DNA of 7,230 nucleotides from Paracoccaceae bacterium. GTDB taxonomy: Bacteria > Pseudomonadota > Alphaproteobacteria > Rhodobacterales > Rhodobacteraceae. Each line of letters starts with the position of its first letter. Position 1 is the stretch's first letter. The notes beneath the pieces were generated by a model. That model did not search any database, was not told the DNA's origin, and saw only the letters and a list, made by a program, of their open reading frames with translations. Below are positions 1 through 4,768 of the stretch, piece after piece. Position numbers and translations under genes: made by a program. The DNA lies in the NCBI GenBank assembly GCA_009922885.1, contig RFUP01000110.1:1-7230 (forward strand). Direction: 5' to 3'.

Positions 1-18
1 CCAACCGGAGGTGGGAGA

Positions 19-1353
19 TTATTCAGCGTCGAGCGCTTCCACAGCTTTCTGCAGGTCTTCCTTCGACACGTCCTTTTCGGACACTTTGGCCTGTTCGAGG
101 ATGTGGTCGACAACCTTCTCTTCGAAGATCGGGGCGCGCAGCTGCTGCTGCATCTGCTGGTTCTGCTGCACGAATTCGAAGAACTGGCGTTCCTGACCCG
201 GATACTGGCGGGCCTGGTTCAGCACGGCTTGGGTGAACTCGGCGTCAGAGACCTGCACGTCGGCTTTGCGGCCCACTTCGGCGAGGAGAAGGCCGAGGCG
301 CACGCGGCGCTCGGCGAGCTTCTTGTGCTCGTCGGTGGTTTCGATGTTGCCGTGGTTGTGGTCATGCACCTCGGGGTTCTCTTCGTGCCAGAGCTGGTGG
401 GCGATCTGGCCGGCTTCCGCGTCCACGAGGGAGGGCGGCAGGTCGAAGGAGACCAGGGTGTCGAGCTTGTCGAGAAGCGCGCGCTTCAGCACGGCGCGGG
501 CTGCGCCTTTGTATTCGGACTCGAGACGCTCGGCGATCTGGCCCTTGAGGCCTGCGAGGTCTTCGGCACCGAACTTCTTGGCGAGTTCATCGTCAACTTC
601 TGCGGGCTTCGGCTCTTTAACGGCTTTCACGGTGCAGTCGAAGGTGGCTTCCTTACCGGCGAGGTTATCTGCGCCGTAGTTTTCCGGGAAGGTCACGGTG
701 ATGGTCTTCTCTTCGCCCGCTTTCACGCCGACGAGTTGATCCTCGAAGCCGGGGATGAAGGCGCCGGAGCCGAGCACCAGCGGGTAGTCTTCGGCGGAGC
801 CACCGTCGAAGGCTTCGCCGTCGACTTTACCGACGAAGTCGAACACGACTTGATCGCCGTCCTTGGCTTTGGTGCCCTTCTTGCGGTCTGCGAAGTTCTG
901 TGCGGTTTCTGCGAGCGAGGCGAGGGCTTCGTCGATCGCTGCGTCGTCGGCTTTGACGACCATGCGCTCGAGGGCGACGCCGGAGACGTCGAGTTCCGGG
1001 ATTTCCGGGAGGGCTTCGTAGGCCACGACGATCACGACATCATCGCCTTCTTTCCAGTTCTCACCGTCTTTCATGGTGATCTGGGGCTGCAGCGCGGGGC
1101 GCTCGCCGGAGGCTTCGAAGTGCTCGTTCATCGCACCGTCGATGGCTTCCTGCATGGCTTCGCCCATCAGGCGCTGGCCGAATTGCTTCTTCAGGAGCGA
1201 CATCGGAACCTTGCCCTTGCGGAAGCCTTTCATTTCGACTTCAGGACGCGCTTCTTCGAGCTTGGCGTTAACCTTGGCTTCGAGTTCGGCGTTGCTGACG
1301 GTGATTTCGTAGCCGCGCTTGAGGCCTTCTTTCAGGGTCTCGGTGACCTGCAT
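19..1353 (-). CDS. tig: Trigger factor, ribosome-associated chaperone and prolyl isomerase
   Basis: Encodes 444 residues, close to the usual trigger factor length (E. coli 432). Trigger factor docks at the ribosomal exit tunnel, shields nascent chains and carries an FKBP-type peptidyl-prolyl isomerase domain. Seen in the sequence: an N-terminal ribosome-binding domain with the signature GFRKGK at residues 43-48; an FKBP-like domain at about 163-246 (GDQVVFDFVGKVDGEAFDGG, then LGSGAFIPGFEDQLVG); and a helical C-terminal chaperone domain with a Q-rich stretch near 396-405. The ATG at 1353 is chosen over an upstream start because the family N-terminus is MQVTETL-like and AAGGA (complement of 1362-1366) lies 8 nt upstream. 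The longer frame back to 1503 would read into the tRNA gene. A His-rich segment at about 323-334 (HEENPEVHDHNHG) is unusual. It lies downstream of tRNA-Leu on the same strand. Identification is very secure. Confidence 0.97.
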   Translation of the reverse strand: MQVTETLKEGLKRGYEITVSNAELEAKVNAKLEEARPEVEMKGFRKGKVPMSLLKKQFGQRLMGEAMQEAIDGAMNEHFEASGERPALQPQITMKDGENWKEGDDVVIVVAYEALPEIPELDVSGVALERMVVKADDAAIDEALASLAETAQNFADRKKGTKAKDGDQVVFDFVGKVDGEAFDGGSAEDYPLVLGSGAFIPGFEDQLVGVKAGEEKTITVTFPENYGADNLAGKEATFDCTVKAVKEPKPAEVDDELAKKFGAEDLAGLKGQIAERLESEYKGAARAVLKRALLDKLDTLVSFDLPPSLVDAEAGQIAHQLWHEENPEVHDHNHGNIETTDEHKKLAERRVRLGLLLAEVGRKADVQVSDAEFTQAVLNQARQYPGQERQFFEFVQQNQQMQQQLRAPIFEEKVVDHILEQAKVSEKDVSKEDLQKAVEALDAE

Positions 1354-1361
1354 CTGTGTCG

Positions 1362-1366
1362 TCCTT
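1362..1366 (-). promoter_or_regulatory. Shine-Dalgarno for tig
   Basis: On the minus strand this reads AAGGA, 8 nt before the ATG at 1353. It decides the start of tig against the in-frame upstream extension, which has no comparable site and overlaps the tRNA gene. Confidence 0.75.
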
Positions 1367-1403
1367 GTCTTTTGTCGCGCATCGGTTGACGCGCCCGTTT
1401 CAC

Positions 1404-1427
1404 GGAATCCGCGCATGGGAATCCGCG
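1404..1427. repeat. 10-bp direct repeat, 14-bp period, upstream of tig
   Basis: GGAATCCGCG occurs at 1404-1413 and again at 1418-1427, separated by CATG. The pair lies about 50-75 bp upstream of the tig start. Tandem 10-mers at a spacing somewhat over one helical turn could be a regulator site, but no known motif is recognised and chance duplication is possible. Confidence 0.45.
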
Positions 1428-1446
1428 ACCTTCTAGAGAGGGAAGG

Positions 1447-1463
1447 CCCCCTCTGCAAGGGGG
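1447..1463 (-). terminator. Short GC hairpin between tRNA-Leu and tig
   Basis: CCCCCT (1447-1452) and AGGGGG (1458-1463) form a perfect 6-bp stem with a 5-nt loop, 10 nt beyond the encoded CCA end of the tRNA. No T-tract follows on the minus strand, so this could be a weak terminator or a processing/stability hairpin. It does not show whether tig is transcribed separately from the tRNA. Confidence 0.3.
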
Positions 1464-1473
1464 AAGGGAGAGG

Positions 1474-1557
1474 TGGTGCGGGTGAAGGGACTTGAACCCC
1501 CACGCCTTGCGGCGCCAGAACCTAAATCTGGTGCGTCTACCATTTCGCCACACCCGC
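1474..1557 (-). tRNA. tRNA-Leu, anticodon UAG
   Basis: An 84-nt class II tRNA including an encoded CCA (complement of 1474-1476). The acceptor stem GCGGGTG (1557-1551) pairs with CACCCGC (1484-1478), followed by discriminator A. The D arm has stem GCG/CGC with the AAATGGTAGA loop. The anticodon stem CCAGA/TCTGG encloses TTTAGGT, giving anticodon TAG (complement of 1522-1524), which reads CUN leucine codons. The long variable arm (CGCC-GCAA-GGCG) is typical of Leu. The T loop is TTCAAGT, with two G-U pairs in the T stem. No duplicated 3' end or integrase gene is seen, so nothing suggests use as an integration site here. Confidence 0.96.
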
Positions 1558-1597
1558 ACAGGCGGCCGGACAGTGCCAGCCAAAGCCTCTCGGCCCG

Positions 1598-1626
1598 TCG
1601 ATACCGGAGCGCGGCGCACATCGCAA
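1598..1626 (-). promoter_or_regulatory. Candidate sigma-70 promoter for tRNA-Leu
   Basis: Read on the minus strand, TTGCGA (complement of 1621-1626) and TATCGA (complement of 1598-1603) are separated by exactly 17 bp. Transcription would begin roughly 30-35 nt before the tRNA 5' end. The -35 matches consensus at four of six positions; the -10 matches only the first three. Tentative. Confidence 0.3.
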
Positions 1627-1921
1627 GAGCGGCTCGGCGACTCGGGTGGGGCAGCTTTGGCGGGAGGACGGAAGCGGGTGCAAAGAGGAATTTGGGCCAA
1701 ATGCGGCAGGCCGCTCAAGAATGTGTCAAATCCGTGGCATATTTAACGGCTACGCGTCTGCGCCGCTTTAGCGCTTAGATCCAATATATACCAAAATATA
1801 TCCTTTGGTTTTGCGAACAATCCCATGTGTCTTTTCTAGATACGGACGCCCTTTTCCCGACTCCTCTCGGGGGATGTATCCAGAAATCGGACATAAATTG
1901 ACCCTGCACTCGCGCAAAAAG

Positions 1922-1953
1922 GGCGCGACATTTACCAAATGTTGCCATATTCT
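1922..1953 (+). promoter_or_regulatory. Candidate promoter with overlapping dyad for the Hint-like gene
   Basis: GCGACA (1925-1930) and TATTCT (1948-1953) are spaced 17 bp apart, each matching the sigma-70 consensus at four of six positions. The predicted start near 1960 would leave a leader of about 36 nt. Lying from the -35 into the spacer is a perfect dyad, ACATTT (1928-1933) - ACC - AAATGT (1937-1942), which could be an operator. No regulator family is recognised from this short motif. Confidence 0.3.
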
Positions 1954-1982
1954 GCTGCAAAAAACGAAGCAGGTCAAAAAAC

Positions 1983-1986
1983 AGGA
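1983..1986 (+). promoter_or_regulatory. Shine-Dalgarno deciding the Hint-like gene start
   Basis: AGGA lies 9 nt before the ATG at 1996. The in-frame ATG at 1939 lies inside the dyad AAATGT and has no such site, so the shorter product is preferred. Confidence 0.6.
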
Positions 1987-1995
1987 ACTACGCCC

Positions 1996-2490
1996 ATGGA
2001 ACCGAAATCGGTCGGGCGCTTCGGCAAAGATGCCGTGCGCGATATTCATGAAGTCTCCGGTCTCGTCGCTGGTGCCGTCATCATGACGCTCGAAGGCGAG
2101 ATGCCCGTTCAATTCCTTTCCCCCGGCGACCGCGTTGTCACCCGCGACACCGGTATGGCTGTGGTGAAGGCAATCCGCCCGCGCAAGATGGTGTGCGATG
2201 CCGTAGCAATCCTCGCAGGTTCGCTGGGCCATACCCGCCCCGACCGTGATGTGGTTGTGCCCGCAGGTCAGAAGATCCTGATCCGTGACTGGCGCGCTGA
2301 AGCCCTCTATGGCCAGAAGCAGGCGATGATCCCCGCGTCGAAGCTGGTGGATGGCGAATTCGTCACACTGCATCAGAACGTGGAAATCACCTTCTACGAA
2401 ATCGAATTCGACCGCGAGCACGTGATCTACGCAGACTGTTTGGAAGTTGCGAGCTACGTTTCGACGGACATTTACGCGAACGCAGCCTGA
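1996..2490 (+). CDS. Hint (Hedgehog/intein-type) domain protein lacking canonical processing residues
   Basis: Encodes 164 residues. The pattern matches the Hint fold: after a short N-terminal segment, residues 21-51 (SGLVAGAVIMTLEGEMPVQF, then LSPGDRVVTRD) resemble the first Hint block, with its hallmark PGD.V.T.D. Residues 85-97 (DVVVPAGQKILIR) correspond to the block usually written SPxHRxL. Residues 131-149 (ITFYEIEFDREHVIYADCL) resemble the C-terminal block. Functional Hint domains carry an N-terminal Cys (or Ser) and a His in the second block; here those places appear to hold Gly22 and Gln92. This suggests a non-splicing, structural or regulatory relative. There is no signal peptide or membrane segment. 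It appears monocistronic, with its own terminator. Function unknown; family membership is likely but judged by eye. Confidence 0.75.
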   Translation: MEPKSVGRFGKDAVRDIHEVSGLVAGAVIMTLEGEMPVQFLSPGDRVVTRDTGMAVVKAIRPRKMVCDAVAILAGSLGHTRPDRDVVVPAGQKILIRDWRAEALYGQKQAMIPASKLVDGEFVTLHQNVEITFYEIEFDREHVIYADCLEVASYVSTDIYANAA

Positions 2491-2501
2491 TATACCTCGT
2501 G

Positions 2502-2550
2502 AAAACCCCCGCCAGCGCAGGACCTAGCGCTGGCGGGGGTTTTCTTTTTT
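2502..2550 (+). terminator. Strong intrinsic terminator after the Hint-like gene
   Basis: Perfect 17-bp arms AAAACCCCCGCCAGCGC (2502-2518) and GCGCTGGCGGGGGTTTT (2527-2543) enclose an 8-nt loop, followed by C and six Ts. It begins 12 bp after the stop codon. Because the stem itself ends in A/T runs, it could also stop minus-strand transcription arriving from nnrD. Confidence 0.93.
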
Positions 2551-2563
2551 CGCGCAACCTGCG

Positions 2564-2680
2564 TGGCCTAAAGCGTTTCACATTAATGTTGAAACAGCAA
2601 AAACGTTTTAAGCTTTTGATTTCACGCATTTCTTAACCGAAAAAGTCTATCAACTTTTTCTCGAAATGCTTTAGAGGCCA
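2564..2680. repeat. AT-rich block bounded by an imperfect inverted repeat
   Basis: TGGCCTAAAGCGTTTC (2564-2579) is the near reverse complement of 2663-2680: fifteen Watson-Crick pairs, one G-T pair and a 2-nt bulge (2673-2674). Inside lie GTTTCA (2575-2580) / TGAAAC (2590-2595) around the palindrome CATTAATG, the palindrome AAAACGTTTT (2600-2609), and the hairpin at 2639-2660. The interior is far more AT-rich than the neighbouring genes. The right arm contains the nnrD stop codon and last two sense codons. It could be a small dispersed palindromic element or a composite transcription-end structure. Confidence 0.5.
2639..2660 (-). terminator. Weak candidate terminator hairpin after nnrD
   Basis: GAAAAAGT (2639-2646) and ACTTTTTC (2653-2660) form a perfect 8-bp stem with a 6-nt loop, starting 10 nt beyond the nnrD stop on the minus strand. 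The stem is AT-rich and its T-run lies inside the stem, so it may be inefficient on its own. Confidence 0.4.
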
Positions 2681-3537
2681 AGAGAGCGGAACACCGATGG
2701 CAGGGTTTCGGGCAGATCTTCCGCGATCAGGCCGGGGCCGAACTGGCGGGCCGCTTCGGCGTGGAGCCATGTGCCGATGCAGGCGGCGTCGAATGGCATG
2801 AGCCCGCGCGCCAGAAGGCCTGTGATCATGCCCGCCAGCACATCGCCGGAACCGGCTGTGGCCAACCAAGGTGCGGCGTGGCTGCCCGTGGCGGAATGGA
2901 TCGCCGTTTGACCCTCGGGCGTGGCGATGATGGTTTCAGCGCCTTTATAGAGAATGATGCAGCCCGAACGCTGCGCCGCTTGCCGCGTTGCCTCGCATTT
3001 CGTGGCAAGGTTCGCGCTGGCTTCGCGGGCCAGCTCGGGGAAGAGCCGCGCGAATTCGCCGTGGTGCGGCGTGAGGACGCAAGCCCCGTGCAAGGCGGAA
3101 AACAGCACAGGATGGGCGGCGATGAGGGTGAGCGCGTCGGCGTCGATCACAGTGGGGCGGCGGCTTGCAAGCGCAGTGGCGACAAGGGCGGCTTCGCGCT
3201 CTTGCAGGCCGAGGGCGGGGCCGATGCAGAGCGCGGTGAGGCGGTCGTCATGGAGAGCGGCCTCCAACGCACGGGCATCGTGGAGGCGAGTGAGCATGAT
3301 GGCGGTGAGCTGGCTGGCGGCTTCGAGTTGGGCGGCAGGTGGCACACCGAGCGTGACGAGCCCTGCCCCCACGCGCAATGCGCCGCGTGCGGCCAAGCGC
3401 GCCGCGCCTGTGCGCCCTGCCCCACCGGACACCACAAGCGCGTGACCATGGCGGAACTTATGGCCGTCGGGCGTTTTGCGCAGGAGGTCGGGCCAGTGGC
3501 TTTCGGGCGCGATTTTACGGGGGTCTTGGGTGGGCAT
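2671..3537 (-). CDS. nnrD: ADP/ATP-dependent (S)-NAD(P)H-hydrate dehydratase, stand-alone
   Basis: Encodes 288 residues of the YjeF C-terminal / ribokinase-like family. The enzyme uses a nucleotide (ADP in most bacteria) to dehydrate the S form of hydrated NAD(P)H back to usable cofactor, in the cytosol. Visible motifs: HKFRHGHALVVSGGAGRTGA (26-45) followed by ARLAARGALRVGAGLVTL; IDADAL (131-136); LTPHHGEFARLF (155-166); LYKGAETIIATPEG (196-209); and ATAGSGDVLAGM (226-237), whose Asp232 fits the catalytic/nucleotide site. In many bacteria this domain is fused behind the epimerase. Here it starts 12 bp after the nnrE stop, in the same frame, with AGGA overlapping that stop. Its last codons lie in the inverted repeat at 2663-2680. 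Identification is secure; the nucleotide preference is inferred from the family. Confidence 0.93.
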   Translation of the reverse strand: MPTQDPRKIAPESHWPDLLRKTPDGHKFRHGHALVVSGGAGRTGAARLAARGALRVGAGLVTLGVPPAAQLEAASQLTAIMLTRLHDARALEAALHDDRLTALCIGPALGLQEREAALVATALASRRPTVIDADALTLIAAHPVLFSALHGACVLTPHHGEFARLFPELAREASANLATKCEATRQAAQRSGCIILYKGAETIIATPEGQTAIHSATGSHAAPWLATAGSGDVLAGMITGLLARGLMPFDAACIGTWLHAEAARQFGPGLIAEDLPETLPSVFRSLGL

Positions 3538-3545
3538 GGCGGGGC

Positions 3546-3551
3546 GTTCCT
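3546..3551 (-). promoter_or_regulatory. Shine-Dalgarno of nnrD overlapping the nnrE stop codon
   Basis: On the minus strand the nnrE end reads CTC TAG GAA CGC CCC GCC ATG. The AGGA shared with the TAG stop lies 10 nt before the nnrD ATG. This arrangement suits translational coupling, with ribosomes finishing nnrE re-initiating on nnrD. Confidence 0.55.
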
Positions 3552-4218
3552 AGAGACCGATATCGACGATGACCAAAGGAACATCCGCCAAATGGGGCAT
3601 GCGATGCAATGGCTTGGCGCTGTGGAAGGTGACGATGAGGTCTGAGGGCGCGGGGCGTTTGGCCAGAGTTTCGCCTGTATCGGTATTGTAACCCGTGGGG
3701 AGATCGACCGAGACGACAATCGGCGCGGGGCCGAGGTTTTCACTGAAAGTGGCGTCGATCAAGGCGTTCAGAGGCGCGAGGGCCTCATCGAGCGGGGCGC
3801 GCTGGCCGATGCCGAAAAGGGCGTCGACGATGATCCATTCTTGGGCACCCTTGGCTTTGGCCGCAGCGGCAGTGGCGAGGAGGTTTTCGGCGGTATAGGG
3901 CATCACAGGGCCGCATTCAGCCCAACGGAGGAGGTTTGCACGGGCGTCAGGCGGAAGACGCTCAGGCGAACCGAGAAAGAAGACATGCACCACCCAGCCC
4001 CGCGCATATAGGAGGCGGGCGATCACGAAGCCGTCGCCGCCATTATTGCCCGGACCGCAGAGAATGGCGGCGCATTGCGGTGTGGCGAACTGCGCAAGGA
4101 TCGCCTCCACCACGCCTTCCCCAGCCCGCTCCATCAGCCCAAGACCCGAGACCTGCCGCGACTCAATGGCGTGGTTTTCGAGCGCCCGCATCTCGGCTCC
4201 GGTGAGAATTTCGGACAT
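3550..4218 (-). CDS. nnrE: NAD(P)H-hydrate epimerase, stand-alone
   Basis: Encodes 222 residues, the size of an isolated YjeF N-terminal domain. It interconverts the R and S epimers of NAD(P)HX so that the partner dehydratase can repair both. Seen: an N-terminal helix (MSEILTGAEMRALENHAIES), GPGNNGGDGFVIARLL (55-70, the glycine-rich nucleotide-binding loop), VDALFGIGQR (131-140, with the conserved Asp), VDLPTGYNTDTGE (171-183) and TFHSAKPLH (197-205). It ends VIVDIGL then TAG, where fused homologues continue through a linker into the dehydratase. The ATG at 4218 gives the normal family N-terminus; a modest GGGAG lies 11 nt upstream. It is divergent from glnB. Secure. Confidence 0.93.
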   Translation of the reverse strand: MSEILTGAEMRALENHAIESRQVSGLGLMERAGEGVVEAILAQFATPQCAAILCGPGNNGGDGFVIARLLYARGWVVHVFFLGSPERLPPDARANLLRWAECGPVMPYTAENLLATAAAAKAKGAQEWIIVDALFGIGQRAPLDEALAPLNALIDATFSENLGPAPIVVSVDLPTGYNTDTGETLAKRPAPSDLIVTFHSAKPLHRMPHLADVPLVIVDIGL

Positions 4219-4397
4219 TTCTTAAGCAACTCCCAAACCTAGAGTTTTTATTTCGCCTATTCTGAATCCATGTTGCACAAAATTTAGGCACACCTTAGAA
4301 ATCCGCGCGGTGTGAGTGCCTCCCGAAACCTTAGCCAATTGAGGCCGGGCGCGGGAAGTGGTCTGACGGGGCCGACTTAGGAACGAGGAGCCTGCCC
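4219..4397. promoter_or_regulatory. Divergent promoter region, nnrE / glnB
   Basis: This 179-bp spacer must hold promoters in both directions. For glnB, TTGCAC (4273-4278) and TAGAAA (4296-4301) are 17 bp apart, a plausible sigma-70 promoter with a start near 4308 and a long leader of about 90 nt. CACACC (4289-4294) and GGTGTG (4309-4314) form a 6-bp dyad straddling the -10. GGAG-type spacing before the glnB ATG is good (GAGGAG at 4385-4390, 7 nt away). I see no sigma-54 (GG-N10-GC) element in a credible position. NtrC control would be expected from biology but is not demonstrated by the motif. Confidence 0.4.
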
Positions 4398-4736
4398 ATG
4401 AAGAAGATCGAAGCGATCATCAAGCCCTTCAAGCTCGACGAAGTGAAAGAGGCGCTGCAGGATGCCGGCGTTCAGGGCCTGAGCGTGATCGAAGTTAAAG
4501 GCTTCGGACGCCAGAAAGGCCACACCGAGCTTTACCGCGGCGCGGAATACGTCGTGGATTTCCTTCCCAAGGTGAAAATCGAACTGGTGATCGACGATGA
4601 CCAGGTCGAAGCGGCCGTCGAAGCGATTATCGAAGCGGCCCGCACCGAGAAAATCGGCGATGGCAAGATTTTTGTCAGCCCCGTTGAACAAGCCATCCGC
4701 ATCCGCACCGGCGAGTCCGGCTCGGACGCGATCTAA
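4398..4736 (+). CDS. glnB: Nitrogen regulatory protein P-II
   Basis: Encodes 112 residues, the standard P-II length. P-II is a trimeric cytosolic sensor of 2-oxoglutarate, ATP/ADP and, through GlnD uridylylation, glutamine. It controls NtrB/NtrC and the adenylylation of glutamine synthetase. Visible: the N-terminal signature MKKIEAIIKPFKLDEVKEAL; a T-loop GFGRQKGHTELYRGAEYVVD with the uridylylation site Tyr51; a B-loop TEKIGDGKIF (83-92); and a C-loop RIRTGE (101-106). All expected functional residues are present. It is first in an operon with glnA, 32 bp upstream, which favours glnB over the amtB-linked paralogue glnK. The start has GAGGAG 7 nt upstream. Confidence 0.97.
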   Translation: MKKIEAIIKPFKLDEVKEALQDAGVQGLSVIEVKGFGRQKGHTELYRGAEYVVDFLPKVKIELVIDDDQVEAAVEAIIEAARTEKIGDGKIFVSPVEQAIRIRTGESGSDAI

Positions 4737-4768
4737 TTCCGCCATTCTAGCCTGAGAGGACTAAGAGA

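Larger units (their letters stand above)
1558..1995. other. Intergenic region between tRNA-Leu and the Hint-like gene
   Basis: I see no convincing gene in this 438-bp stretch. The half nearest the tRNA is GC-rich and should hold the tRNA promoter. A perfect TTGACA on the minus strand (complement of 1724-1729) has no good -10 partner. The half nearest the Hint gene is distinctly AT-richer. It includes an ATATAT / ATATAT pair within CCAA...TTGG (about 1782-1809), a small CCCGA/TCGGG hairpin (1856-1871) with no T-tract, and the candidate promoter and dyad at 1922-1953. Frames crossing it begin in or run over the tRNA and lack codon bias. Confidence 0.6.

Noticed and set aside
103..1389. A 428-codon plus-strand open frame antisense to tig
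   Set aside because: Same codon-mirror effect: low-complexity composition rich in F, G, L, V and H, with the opposite strand a secure trigger factor.
1474..1557. tRNA-Leu as an integration site for a mobile element
   Set aside because: No integrase, no repeated tRNA 3' end and no compositional island next to it; tig follows normally.
1332..1778. Open frames on both strands across the tRNA-Leu, such as the one starting MVRVKGLEPPRLAAPEPKSG
   Set aside because: These are translations of the tRNA gene and its complement, a familiar source of false proteins in annotations; the tRNA folds completely.
1768..2421. A 217-codon minus-strand frame opposite the Hint-like gene
   Set aside because: It runs antisense through a gene with a good start, ribosome site and terminator, and its product shows no family features.
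2575..2595. Possible parS centromere site (GTTTCAC ... GAAAC)
   Set aside because: The parS consensus is a 14-16-bp palindrome with adjoining half-sites (TGTTTCACGTGAAACA). Here the halves are pushed apart by ATTAATG and the right half differs (TTGAAAC).
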